Notes: generated by a model not told the origin, from the letters alone. Positions 1-7,398 are shown, numbered from the stretch's first letter. The stretch: DNA of 13,662 bases from Actinobacteria bacterium UBA2184 (GCA_002328745.1 DCVQ01000033.1:31254-44915), one strand, 5' to 3'. Numbers and translations: made by a program.

Positions 1-686
1 GCGAACCCCTTCACAGCGATGCCCGCTCCGATATCGAAACGCGTCGACGTCAGCGGCGCGACGACCACGCCCGCGAGCGCGCCGAGCGCGGCCGCGAGCG
101 CGAACGAGATCGTGACGATCCGGGAGGTGTCGATGCCCATCAATCCCGCCGCCTCGCGGTTCTGCATGCATGCGCGCATCGCCCTGCCGAGTCGCGTGCG
201 CGAGTACAGGTACGACAACCCGGCCACCGCAAGGAACATCAGCCCCCAGATCCACAGGGTCTGCCGCTCGATCGCCGCGCCGAGAAACGCGATGGAGGGG
301 CCCGGCGTGAACTCGGGCAGCGGCAGGGCGTCGCTTCCGAACAGGTGACGCGCAAGCGAGGTGAAGACCAGCGATCCGCCGACCGTGATGATGATGAGCG
401 CCATCGGATCGGCATCCCTGCGGGGCCGGATGGCGAGCATCTCGAAGGCGACGCCGATGGCCGTCACGGCCACCACCGCGGCGGGAACCGCGACCACGAG
501 CGGCAGGTCGAGCGTGGCAAGCCCGTAGACCGCCAGCATCCCGCCCAGCATATAGAACTCGCCCTGCGCGAAGTTGATCACGTTCGTCGCGGCGAACACG
601 ATGGTGAAGCCCAGCGCCAGTAGGGCGTAGATGGACCCGTTCTTCAGCCCGGCGATGGCGAGCTGGAGCAGCTCGGTCGCGTCCAA
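1..686 (-). CDS. livH: Branched-chain amino acid ABC transporter permease LivH (partial, 3' end beyond window)
   Basis: This is an inner-membrane permease subunit of a HAAT-family ABC importer for branched-chain or related amino acids. About 228 codons are present and the C-terminus is outside the window. The N-terminus reads LLQLAIAGLKNGSIYALLALG and is followed by NVINFAQGEFYMLGG, both hallmarks of LivH. Several hydrophobic membrane segments follow. The cytoplasmic loop at about residues 168-186 (RAMRACMQNREAAGLMGID) is the EAA-type loop that contacts the ATPases. I chose the TTG at 686-684 because GAGAGG sits five bases upstream; a GTG at 692-690 is the alternative. The gene starts 42 bases after a livK-type gene, so livM, livG and livF would be expected further left. 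Family assignment is firm; the transported amino acid is inferred. Confidence 0.9.
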   Translation of the reverse strand, partial: MDATELLQLAIAGLKNGSIYALLALGFTIVFAATNVINFAQGEFYMLGGMLAVYGLATLDLPLVVAVPAAVVAVTAIGVAFEMLAIRPRRDADPMALIIITVGGSLVFTSLARHLFGSDALPLPEFTPGPSIAFLGAAIERQTLWIWGLMFLAVAGLSYLYSRTRLGRAMRACMQNREAAGLMGIDTSRIVTISFALAAALGALAGVVVAPLTSTRFDIGAGIAVKGF

Positions 687-728
687 CGTCACCTCTCTCG
701 CTTCGTGTGGTCTCGGTCCGTGAGCCGG

Positions 729-1907
729 CTACTCGTCGAGCACCCAGGCGCCACCCACCGCGCGGTACCTCACGATGTCCTTTGCGGTCATCCCGTTGTG
801 GTCGGTCTGCGAGAAGGTGAAGACGCCACCTATGCCGGGCAGCCCCGAGGTCCTCTCGATCTCGTCGCGCAACTCGGCCGGGGTGAAGCCGTCGTCGAGC
901 CGCTTCATGGCCTCGACGATGATGTAGAGGCCGTCGTAACCGTGACCGGCGAAGTGATCGGGTGCAACCCCGTATTCGGCCGTGTAGCGCTCGATGAAGC
1001 CCGTTGCGACGTCGTACTGCTCGGTCCCCTCGCCGTAGGTCTCGGGGGCGAGCGCCTTGCCGGCGAACGTGATCACGCCCTCGGCCGCCTCGGCGGCGCC
1101 GTCGATGAACTCCTGCTTGGCGTTGCCGTGGCTGCACACGAGCGGGATCGTCATGTTGAGCTGCTTCATGTTCTTCGGCACGATCGAAGACGCGGAGACC
1201 GACGAGTACATCAAAACGACGTCAGCGCCAGCGCCGTTGATGACGGTGAGCTGCCCCGTCATGTCGGTATCGGCAGGCTTGAACACCTGGTCGCTCACGA
1301 CGGTGAGGCCGTAATCGCCGGCGATGTCGTTCACGACCTCCTTGCCGTCCTTGCCGAAGCCGGTGTCCTCGGTGATGAGACCGATCTTCGTGAAGCCTTC
1401 GCCCTCAAGATATTCGAGCATCAGCGGCACGACGAGGTCGGCCGTCCATGGCGTCTGGAACACGTACGGATCGAATTCCTGTGTGATGGTACGACCGCTG
1501 CCGAGGGCGACCTGCGGTATGCCCGCGGCGACGATCTCGGCGCGCATCGCCATGCTCTGCCCCGTGCCGGTCGAGCCGATGATCGCCAGGACTTCCTCTT
1601 GCTCGATCAGCCTCGTAGTGGCCGCCGTGGCCTTGTCCACGTCGCTGCCGTCATCCTCGATGATCACCTCGAGCGGATGGCCGTTGATGCCGCCGGCCGC
1701 GTTGATGCGCTCGACCTCCATCTCGATGGCCCGCCGCTCGGGCTCTCCGAGTCCCGACTGTGCGCCCGTGACGGACAGCACGGCGCCGATGCGATACGGC
1801 TCGGCCGTGCCGCCTTCCTCGCTCTTGGCACACCCCGCGCCGCCCGCGGACACCACGATCAGTGCGGTCACAGCCGTCACGAACCGTATCCATCTCGACT
1901 TGCGCAT
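729..1907 (-). CDS. LivK-type amino acid-binding lipoprotein, second copy
   Basis: This is a 392-residue periplasmic-binding-protein type 1 (Leu/Ile/Val-binding family) receptor for the adjacent ABC importer. The N-terminus has a basic start, a hydrophobic core and the lipobox GAGC with Cys26 as the acylation site, so it should be a membrane-anchored lipoprotein. The body begins with IGAVLSVTGAQSGLGEPE, and the ligand-pocket region contains IGSTGTGQSMAMRAEI. AGGGGAG lies four bases before the ATG. It is a clear paralog of the upstream gene at 2054-3250: most of the chain aligns without gaps, yet pocket-proximal positions differ (VCSHGNAKQEF here, VGSHGIARKEF there). The two copies may therefore bind different amino acids. 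The 146-base leader upstream contains three inverted repeats. Ligand identity cannot be read from the sequence; the family also includes aromatic amino acid and amide binders. Confidence 0.9.
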   Translation of the reverse strand: MRKSRWIRFVTAVTALIVVSAGGAGCAKSEEGGTAEPYRIGAVLSVTGAQSGLGEPERRAIEMEVERINAAGGINGHPLEVIIEDDGSDVDKATAATTRLIEQEEVLAIIGSTGTGQSMAMRAEIVAAGIPQVALGSGRTITQEFDPYVFQTPWTADLVVPLMLEYLEGEGFTKIGLITEDTGFGKDGKEVVNDIAGDYGLTVVSDQVFKPADTDMTGQLTVINGAGADVVLMYSSVSASSIVPKNMKQLNMTIPLVCSHGNAKQEFIDGAAEAAEGVITFAGKALAPETYGEGTEQYDVATGFIERYTAEYGVAPDHFAGHGYDGLYIIVEAMKRLDDGFTPAELRDEIERTSGLPGIGGVFTFSQTDHNGMTAKDIVRYRAVGGAWVLDE

Positions 1908-1927
1908 GCCACTCCCCTATCCTCACC

Positions 1928-1944
1928 GCCGGCGAGAAGCCGGC
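1928..1944. repeat. Short perfect hairpin GCCGGC-N5-GCCGGC upstream of second livK gene
   Basis: Two copies of the self-complementary hexamer GCCGGC are separated by five bases (1934-1938), forming a compact GC-only stem. It sits 20 bases upstream of the ATG at 1907, just before the ribosome binding site. It could affect translation initiation of the second binding protein. At this GC content short stems like this are not rare, so it is a modest observation. Confidence 0.4.
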
Positions 1945-1952
1945 TAACCGAT

Positions 1953-1986
1953 CGTCCGCGCCTCGCCCGGACCATTATCGCGGACG
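1953..1986 (-). repeat. Inverted repeat CGTCCGCG / CGCGGACG in leader of second livK gene
   Basis: There are perfect 8-base arms at 1953-1960 and 1979-1986, separated by 18 bases. It lies between the larger hairpin at 1992-2031 and a short perfect hairpin at 1928-1944. It may be a second stem of a structured leader RNA or an operator. No terminator U-tract follows on either strand. Confidence 0.45.
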
Positions 1987-1991
1987 GCAAG

Positions 1992-2031
1992 CACGGCGCA
2001 CCACCACCAGAAGAAGTCGTGATGCGCCGTG
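1992..2031 (-). other. RNA hairpin between the two livK paralogs (13-bp stem with one G-U pair)
   Basis: In the minus-strand transcript the arm CACGGCGCATCAC (from 2031-2019) pairs with GTGGTGCGCCGTG (2004-1992) around a 14-base loop. Twelve pairs are Watson-Crick and one is a U-G wobble. The wobble works only in minus-strand RNA, because the plus-strand version would have an A-C mismatch. This points to a structure in the livK transcript. It begins 22 bases after the stop of the first livK gene. No run of U follows, so a classical intrinsic terminator is unlikely. A role in mRNA stability, processing or partial attenuation is possible. Confidence 0.6.
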
Positions 2032-2053
2032 AAACCGCCGAAAAGCACCTTGC

Positions 2054-3250
2054 CTACTCCAGGATCGACCACGCCCCGTCCTTGACGACGTAGCCGACCA
2101 GATCGTCCGCGGACATGCCGTTGTGGTCCGTTGCGGAGAACGTGAACGTGCCGCCGATGCCTACGAACCCGTCGGTCCGCTCGATCTCGTCACGCAGATC
2201 GGCGGGCGTGAAGCCCTCGTCAAGCCGCTTCATGGCCTCCACGACGAGATGAAGACCGTCGTACGCATGCCCCGCGAACGTGCTTGTCGGAGGTTCACCG
2301 TACGTTTCCGTGTAGCGGGCGATGTACTCGGTCGCGACCTTGTAGCCCTCGCTGCCCTCGCCGTACGCTTCCGGGGCCAGGATCTTCCCCGCGAACATGA
2401 TCGCGCCCTCGGCGGCGGCGCCGGCACTGTCGACGAACTCCTTGCGTGCGATGCCGTGGCTGCCCACCAGCGGGATGTCCATCCCCAGCTGCTCCATGTT
2501 CTTCGGCACGATGGAAGACGCGGCGACCGAGGACCACATGACCACCACGTCGGCTCCCGCGCCCTTGATGACCGTGAGCTGACCGGACATGTCAGTGTCG
2601 GTCGGCTTGAAGACCTGGTCGCTCACGACGGTGAGACCGTACTCGGCGGCCATCCCGTTGATGAGCGTCTTGCCGTCCTTGCCGAAGCCGGTGTCCTCGG
2701 TGATGAGCCCGATCTTGGTGAAACCCTCGTCCTTGAGGTATTGCAGGGTCGCCGGAGCGACGAGCGCGTTCGACCACGGAGTCTGGAAGACCAGCTGATC
2801 GAACTCCTGGGTGATCACGAGGCTGCCCGCGAGAGAGACCTGCGGAACGCCTGCCAGATCGATCTCTGCGCGCATCGCCATCGTCTGCCCGGTGCCGGTC
2901 GAGCCGACGATCGCCAGGACCTCGTCCTGCTCGATCAGCTTCGTCGTCGCCGCGACCGCCTGATCGACGTCGCTAGCGTCGTCTTCGATGATGACCACCA
3001 GCGGGTGCCCGTTGATGCCGCCGGCCGCGTTGATGCGGTCGACTTCCATCTCGATCACGTTCTTCTCGGGCAGTCCGAGACTCGACTGTGCGCCGGTGAG
3101 CGATAGCACCGCGCCGATCGCGTACGGCGACTTGTCCGCGCCCGTGCCGCCGTTGTCTGCGTCCTTGGTTGCGCAGCCGGACGGCAGCATGCCGACGACC
3201 ACCATCGCGACCGCACAAGCGACCGCTACCCACGTGCCCCTGTACCTCAT
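2054..3250 (-). CDS. LivK-type amino acid-binding lipoprotein, first copy
   Basis: This is a 398-residue extracytoplasmic receptor of the Leu/Ile/Val-binding family. The signal peptide ends in the lipobox LPSGC with Cys26 as the lipidation site, followed by a short flexible Asp/Gly/Lys-rich linker. The mature part starts YAIGAVLSLTGAQSSLGLPE, the usual first strand and loop of the fold, and contains VGSTGTGQTMAMRAEI in the ligand-contact region. GGGGAGG precedes the ATG with about seven bases of spacing. It lies downstream of the double-ACT gene, across a very strong hairpin, and upstream of its own paralog and livH. A 39-base block is identical between the two copies (2669-2707 here, 1341-1379 in the other), which fits tandem duplication or gene conversion. 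Substrate is not predictable from sequence alone; branched-chain or aromatic amino acids are most likely in this context. Confidence 0.9.
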   Translation of the reverse strand: MRYRGTWVAVACAVAMVVVGMLPSGCATKDADNGGTGADKSPYAIGAVLSLTGAQSSLGLPEKNVIEMEVDRINAAGGINGHPLVVIIEDDASDVDQAVAATTKLIEQDEVLAIVGSTGTGQTMAMRAEIDLAGVPQVSLAGSLVITQEFDQLVFQTPWSNALVAPATLQYLKDEGFTKIGLITEDTGFGKDGKTLINGMAAEYGLTVVSDQVFKPTDTDMSGQLTVIKGAGADVVVMWSSVAASSIVPKNMEQLGMDIPLVGSHGIARKEFVDSAGAAAEGAIMFAGKILAPEAYGEGSEGYKVATEYIARYTETYGEPPTSTFAGHAYDGLHLVVEAMKRLDEGFTPADLRDEIERTDGFVGIGGTFTFSATDHNGMSADDLVGYVVKDGAWSILE

Positions 3251-3271
3251 GACGTGCCTCCCCCGCCCCCG

Positions 3272-3303
3272 GTGAGTCCCGCCCCCGCCGGGGGGCGGCT
3301 CAC
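3272..3303 (-). terminator. Strong GC hairpin after the ACT gene, terminator-like but without a U-tract
   Basis: In the minus-strand RNA, GTGAG plus CCGCCCCC (3303-3291) pairs with GGGGGCGG and CTCAC (3286-3272) around a 4-base loop, with two unpaired bases in the 3' arm. This gives about 13 base pairs, nearly all G-C. It begins two bases after the ACT gene stop and ends six bases before the GC-rich ribosome binding region of livK. With no U-tract it may act as a pause, partial terminator or 3'-end stabiliser rather than a full intrinsic terminator. Confidence 0.45.
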
Positions 3304-3305
3304 GC

Positions 3306-3740
3306 CTACAAACGAACCTCCGTGATATCGGCCTGCGAGACGAGTCTCACCGGCTTGTCACCCAACAGGTGCAGCGCGCGATCCACGTCGGCGACGTTGA
3401 TGACCACGAACGTCGAGACGAGCGAGTAGACGTACTCGATGTTGACGCCGGCCTCGGCCACGATCCGCAGGACTCGCGCAAGGCCACCGGGCTGGTCGGG
3501 CAGGTCGATGCAGATGACGTCGTCCACCCGCACGGTGAACCCCTGCTCGCGCAGCAGTTCGTGCGCGCGCTCGGGCGCGTCCACCACGAGCCGCAGGATG
3601 CCGTACTCGGCCGTGTCGGATACCGAGAAGCCGCGGATGTTGACGTCCGCTTCGCCGAGAATGCCGGTCACCTCGCTCACCCGGCCGGACTCGTTGGCGA
3701 TGAACACTGACAACTGCTTGACCACGGGTCGATCGCTCAC
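3306..3740 (-). CDS. Tandem ACT-domain protein (small-molecule sensor)
   Basis: This 144-residue protein consists of two ACT domains and nothing else. The first covers about residues 8-72 (KQLSVFIANESGRVSEVTGIL, then NIRGFSVSDT). The second covers about 75-140 (DQPGGLARVLRIVAEAGVNI). ACT domains bind amino acids at domain interfaces and usually control amino-acid enzymes or regulators; free-standing double-ACT proteins of this kind often sit next to indolepyruvate oxidoreductase, phenylacetate-CoA ligase or Liv transporter genes. The GTG start at 3740-3738 overlaps the iorB stop in a GTGA, and AAGGAG lies about ten bases upstream. The frame stays open further upstream, but that part is a shadow of iorB. 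No catalytic domain is present, so a regulatory role in amino-acid catabolism is inferred; the ligand and partner are unknown. Confidence 0.85.
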   Translation of the reverse strand: MSDRPVVKQLSVFIANESGRVSEVTGILGEADVNIRGFSVSDTAEYGILRLVVDAPERAHELLREQGFTVRVDDVICIDLPDQPGGLARVLRIVAEAGVNIEYVYSLVSTFVVINVADVDRALHLLGDKPVRLVSQADITEVRL

Positions 3741-4327
3741 AGCTCGCACACTCCTTCGGCACACGCGTCCCGTCCCAGCTGGAAGGCACGCAGGTTTGCG
3801 TCCACCGTGCGCTTGGGCACCCGGCCCTCGATGACCGTTTTCCACGTCGACTCGGCGAACGGAAGCCCGTACGACGCCGCGCCGAGCAGCACGACGTTCG
3901 CCGAGCGCGGGCTTCCCGCCTCGCAGGCGAGGGCCTCGGCATCGAGGAGCACCGCACCGGCAGCGCGCAAGGCCGGCTCCAAGTCCTCGGGCTCAGGCAG
4001 GTCGCCCGAGAGGACCGGCAGCGGCGCGATCATGCGCCGATTGACCACCAGTCGTCCGCCCGGGCGCAGCATCGGAAGCGCCCTCGCCCCCTCGATGACC
4101 TCGAACGCGATCAGGTGGTCGGCGACCCCCGGATCGATCACAGGCGCGTAGACGGCGTCGCCGAAGCGCACGATGGTGTCGACCGAACCTCCGCGCTGCG
4201 CCATGCCGTGCACCTCGGAGAGCTTCACCTCGAGGCCCTCGGCGACCGCTACCTTCGCGAGCACGTCGCCCGCGAGGATGGTCCCCTGCCCGCCGACGCC
4301 GGCCAGCATGACGGTCGTGACGCTCAC
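3737..4327 (-). CDS. iorB: Indolepyruvate:ferredoxin oxidoreductase beta subunit
   Basis: This 196-residue subunit pairs with IorA to oxidise aryl pyruvates and related 2-oxoacids to acyl-CoA, reducing ferredoxin in the cytoplasm. It belongs to the gamma-type pyruvate:ferredoxin oxidoreductase domain family. The N-terminal VMLAGVGGQGTILAGDVLA carries the diagnostic GVGGQG (residues 10-15), followed by SEVHGMAQRGGSV, also typical. The C-terminus ends with the usual helical segment around TWKTVIEGRVPKRTVDANLR. The GTG start at 4327-4325 overlaps the iorA stop as GTGA and is preceded by GGAGG, implying translational coupling that would help 1:1 subunit supply. The downstream ACT gene starts inside its own stop codon in the same way. 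The exact 2-oxoacid preference is inferred from the family. Confidence 0.92.
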   Translation of the reverse strand: MSVTTVMLAGVGGQGTILAGDVLAKVAVAEGLEVKLSEVHGMAQRGGSVDTIVRFGDAVYAPVIDPGVADHLIAFEVIEGARALPMLRPGGRLVVNRRMIAPLPVLSGDLPEPEDLEPALRAAGAVLLDAEALACEAGSPRSANVVLLGAASYGLPFAESTWKTVIEGRVPKRTVDANLRAFQLGRDACAEGVCEL

Positions 4328-6075
4328 AGGCCACCTCCGATGTCGCACGAAGGACCGACCTGCACGATGGCGTCGTACCGGCAGACCTGCACGCATTGCG
4401 CGCAGCCGACGCACAGTGATGTGTCGATCACGGCGCGGCCGGACTCGTCGCGCGAGATGGCAGGACACCCGAGGCGTACGCACGCACCGCACTTGGTGCA
4501 CAGTTCCTCGTCGACCGCGTAGGGGTCGGGGTGCTCGCGCACGATCAACGCGCATGGCGCCTTCGCGATCACGACGCTCAGCACGGGCTCGGCGACCGCC
4601 GCCTTGAGCGCCTCGAGCGTCTCATCGATGCGGTTGGGGTCGACGGTGCGCACCGACGACACGCCGAGGGCGGCGCAGACCGCCTCGAGGTCGATCGCAG
4701 GCGCCGGCTCGCCGGTGATCGCGATGCCCGAGACCGGGTTGCCCTGGTGACCGGTCATCGCGGTGGTGCGGTTATCGAGGATGACGACGGTTCCGCCGCT
4801 GTTGTTGTATGCGAGGTGGAGCAGGCCGGTCAGGCCGGAGTGAGCGAACGTCGAATCGCCGATGACCGCGACCACCGGGGCCGTCGTGCCTTCGGCGAGC
4901 GCCATGCCGTGCGCCATGCCGATGCCCGCGCCCATGCACACGCAGCTGTCCATCGCCTTGAGCGGCGGAAGCGCCGCAAGCGTGTAGCAGCCGATATCGC
5001 CGGTCACCACGGCGCGCATCCGCCCCAACGCATAGAAGACGCCGCGGTGCGGACAGCCGGGGCACAGCAGCGGCGGCCGGGGCGGCAGCCCGTCGATAGG
5101 CTTCCGCACCGGGATCTCCGGAGCGCCGAATGCGCGCGCGATCTTCGCCGGCGACAGCTCTCCCCACTCGGCAAGCCCGGTATCGACGGGTTCGATCCCC
5201 AGCGCGCGCACCCGCATCGCCAGGAACGGCTCGAGCTCCTCGATCACGGCCACGCGCTCGACCGACGCCGCGAACTCGCGTACGAGCTCGCTGGGCACGG
5301 GCACGCTGAGGCCCAGCTTGAGGACCGATGCGTCCGGCAGCGCCTCGCGCACGTACTGATACGCGATCCCCGAGGTGATGACGCCGAGCCCGGCGTCGCG
5401 CATCTCGATGCGGTTCTCGTGGGCGCTGCACGCGTGGGCTTCGAGACGTTCCAGCCGGGCCCCCAGCTCGACCCGACGCGCCCGCGCCATGCCGGGCATC
5501 ATCACGTACTTCGAGGGATCCTTCGCATACGCTTTCGGCGCAGGCACGGCGCGCTCGCCCGCTTCGACGAGCGTCTTGGCGTGCGAGACCCTTGTCGTCA
5601 TGCGGACGATGACCGGCGTGTCGAACGTCTCGGAGAGCTCGAACGCGCGCCGCACGAACTCGAGCGCCTCCTGGCTGTCAGACGGCTCGAGCACCGGCAC
5701 CCGTGCGCCGTGGGCGTGATTGCGCGTGTCCTGCTCGTTCTGCGAGCTGTGCATCCCGGGGTCATCGGCCACCAGGTACACGAGGCCGCCGTTCACGCCC
5801 GTGTACGCCTGGGTGTGGAGCGGATCGGCGGCGACGTTGAGCCCGACGTGCTTCATCGTCACGAGGACCCTGCGCCCGCCGAGCGACACGCCGCCGGCGA
5901 CTTCGGCCGCCACCTTCTCGTTCGGCGCCCACTCACACCGGACGTCCTCGTAGCCGACCAGGTTCTCGAGCACCTCGGTCGAGGGAGTGCCCGGATACCC
6001 CACGCCCACGGCGACGCCGGCCTCCCACGCTCCTCGCGCGACGGCCTCGTTGCCGGACATCAGGGTGCGCGTCAC
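4324..6075 (-). CDS. iorA: Indolepyruvate:ferredoxin oxidoreductase alpha subunit (TPP and 2x[4Fe-4S])
   Basis: This is the catalytic subunit of the arylpyruvate oxidoreductase, 583 residues from the chosen start. The order is an N-terminal pyrimidine-binding domain (MSGNEAVARGAWEAG, then GYPGTPSTEV), a middle domain, a TPP-binding domain with GDIGCYTL and GDSTFAHSGLTGLL ending in the NN pair, and a C-terminal bacterial ferredoxin domain. That domain holds two clusters: Cys526/529/532/537 (the fourth Cys after a four-residue gap, as usual in IorA) and Cys555/558/561/565. I prefer the GTG at 6075-6073 because GGAGGT lies four bases upstream; the in-frame ATG at 6099 would add eight residues but has a poor ribosome binding site. 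A candidate promoter lies about 50 bases upstream, making iorA the first gene of its operon. Ferredoxin reduction implies anaerobic amino-acid fermentation or related electron flow. Confidence 0.93.
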   Translation of the reverse strand: MTRTLMSGNEAVARGAWEAGVAVGVGYPGTPSTEVLENLVGYEDVRCEWAPNEKVAAEVAGGVSLGGRRVLVTMKHVGLNVAADPLHTQAYTGVNGGLVYLVADDPGMHSSQNEQDTRNHAHGARVPVLEPSDSQEALEFVRRAFELSETFDTPVIVRMTTRVSHAKTLVEAGERAVPAPKAYAKDPSKYVMMPGMARARRVELGARLERLEAHACSAHENRIEMRDAGLGVITSGIAYQYVREALPDASVLKLGLSVPVPSELVREFAASVERVAVIEELEPFLAMRVRALGIEPVDTGLAEWGELSPAKIARAFGAPEIPVRKPIDGLPPRPPLLCPGCPHRGVFYALGRMRAVVTGDIGCYTLAALPPLKAMDSCVCMGAGIGMAHGMALAEGTTAPVVAVIGDSTFAHSGLTGLLHLAYNNSGGTVVILDNRTTAMTGHQGNPVSGIAITGEPAPAIDLEAVCAALGVSSVRTVDPNRIDETLEALKAAVAEPVLSVVIAKAPCALIVREHPDPYAVDEELCTKCGACVRLGCPAISRDESGRAVIDTSLCVGCAQCVQVCRYDAIVQVGPSCDIGGGL

Positions 6076-6079
6076 GAAC

Positions 6080-6085
6080 ACCTCC
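6080..6085 (-). promoter_or_regulatory. Shine-Dalgarno GGAGGT that decides the iorA start
   Basis: GGAGGT on the minus strand lies four bases before the GTG at 6075. It falls inside the coding frame of the longer ATG-initiated version (start 6099), which has no comparable site upstream. This favours the shorter protein. Confidence 0.55.
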
Positions 6086-6122
6086 GGATGGATACGCATC
6101 AGGGGACACTCGGATTCGCTGA

Positions 6123-6131
6123 ATCATAGCA
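6123..6131 (-). promoter_or_regulatory. Extended -10 promoter candidate for the iorA operon
   Basis: The minus-strand sequence TGCTATGAT combines the TGn extension with a -10 hexamer matching TATAAT at five of six positions. No good -35 hexamer is seen 16-18 bases upstream, as is common for extended -10 promoters. Transcription would start near 6116, giving a 5' leader of about 40 bases to the GTG start. Confidence 0.45.
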
Positions 6132-6190
6132 CAGCAAGCATGCAATCGATGCCCGCGGGAGGTGCTGTGACGCCGTGCCGGGACCTGCTG

Positions 6191-7321
6191 TTACGGCAGC
6201 CGGGAAGCCCCGACGTAGTCGCCCCGGCTGGAGATGCGCGCGGTGAGCGAGGACACCTTCACGACGTCGCCGGTCTGCGGCGCGTGCACGTAGTTGCCGT
6301 CGCCGACGTACATGCCCACGTGGTGGACGCGCGACGGGTCGCCGTTACGCCCGAAGAAGACGAGATCACCGGGCTTGAGCAGATCGAGACGTGCGGGCGA
6401 GATGTGCTGCCCGACGCCGTACTGGCTTCGCGACGTGCGCGGCAGGCTGATGCCGATCTGCCGGTAGACGTACATGCACAGCCCCGAGCAGTCGAATCCG
6501 GAGGGCGACGCCCCACCGTACCGGTACGGCACGCCCAGGTACTTGAGGGCGATCGCGACCACCTCGGGGTGCCCGGCCCCCAGCGCGCCCGGATCCGTCG
6601 CGGCGCGACCTCCCGACGACGATGCGCGCGCCGCGGCGGCCGCGGCGGCCTGTCTCGCGCGCTCCGCGGCAAGGATGCGCTGCCGTTCAGCCTCCTGGGC
6701 GATGAGCTCCCGCACCTCGCCGTCGAGCGCGTTCACGTAGGCTTCCTGCTTCGCGATCTCGGCTTCGATCTCGCCCGCGCGCGCCTCGGCCTCCGCCTGC
6801 AACGCCACCTGCTCGGTCTCGCGCTGCTGAAGCGCGGACTTCGTCGCCTCGACGCGTGCCTTCGCCGACTTCACGCTCTCGACGACCTGCGCGTCCGCCT
6901 GGTTCACCCGAATGGCGAGTTCGACCCGGACGATCAGGTCCTCGAAGGTGTCGGCGCTCAGGATGACGTCGAGGACTCCCACGCCGCCGTTGCGGTAGAT
7001 GCTCGCCATGCGCTCGCCGAGCTGGGTCTGCGCTGCCTCCAGGTCCGCTGCGGCCACCTCGAGGTCGGCTTCGGCGCAGTCGATCTCCGCGCGCGTCTGC
7101 TCGAGCTCCTCGGTGATCGCGTTGTACTCCTCGATGCGCTCCTCGAGGTCGGCGTTCATCTCCTCGAGCTTCGCTTCGGCGGCAGCGGCTTCCGCCTGCT
7201 TCGCCTGTATCGCGGGCGTGGTGGGAGTCGCCAGGGCCGGGCTCGCGTGAAGGAAGGCTCCAGGCATCAGGGATATCGCGAGAAGCCAGGCGATGATGTG
7301 GCCGGCTCGTTTCGTTCGCAT
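6191..7321 (-). CDS. Secreted NlpC/P60 peptidoglycan hydrolase with N-terminal coiled coil
   Basis: This is a 376-residue cell-wall endopeptidase of the NlpC/P60 family, likely cleaving stem-peptide bonds outside the membrane. A signal peptide covers about residues 1-32 (MRTKRAGHIIAWLLAISL, ending near ASPALA). A long alanine/glutamate-rich coiled coil follows to about residue 230, with an internal segment (GERMASIYRNGGVGVLDVILSA) seen in PcsB/CwlO/RipA-like hydrolases. A low-complexity linker of Ala, Ser and Gly then leads to the catalytic domain. The expected triad is Cys278 (FDCSGL), His334 (HHVGMY) and His346 (YVHAP). I chose the ATG at 7321 because GGAGGA lies three bases upstream and the signal peptide begins there; an upstream in-frame ATG at 7408 gives an unlikely hydrophilic leader. 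The coiled coil in this family usually holds the enzyme inactive until a division or elongation partner binds. Confidence 0.9.
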   Translation of the reverse strand: MRTKRAGHIIAWLLAISLMPGAFLHASPALATPTTPAIQAKQAEAAAAEAKLEEMNADLEERIEEYNAITEELEQTRAEIDCAEADLEVAAADLEAAQTQLGERMASIYRNGGVGVLDVILSADTFEDLIVRVELAIRVNQADAQVVESVKSAKARVEATKSALQQRETEQVALQAEAEARAGEIEAEIAKQEAYVNALDGEVRELIAQEAERQRILAAERARQAAAAAAARASSSGGRAATDPGALGAGHPEVVAIALKYLGVPYRYGGASPSGFDCSGLCMYVYRQIGISLPRTSRSQYGVGQHISPARLDLLKPGDLVFFGRNGDPSRVHHVGMYVGDGNYVHAPQTGDVVKVSSLTARISSRGDYVGASRLP

Positions 7322-7398
7322 CGATCCTCCGTGCTGCGTCGCGGTGCTGCGTCGAGAGGCTCCGGACGCGTCAGCGAACGGCGTCGCGCCCTCCCTGG

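Noticed and set aside
705..2093. A 462-codon plus-strand open frame covering the second livK gene
   Set aside because: It is antisense to a clear lipoprotein gene, has no ribosome binding site or recognisable motif, and runs through the intergenic hairpins.
4531..6129. A 532-codon open frame on the plus strand opposite iorA
   Set aside because: It is antisense to a well-supported iorA, and its translation is a His/Arg/Asp/Gly-rich stream with no domain; high-GC third positions create such open frames.
6152..6159. Palindrome CCCGCGGG after the NlpC/P60 gene as a terminator
   Set aside because: It has no loop and no U-tract, and such palindromes are expected by chance in GC-rich DNA.
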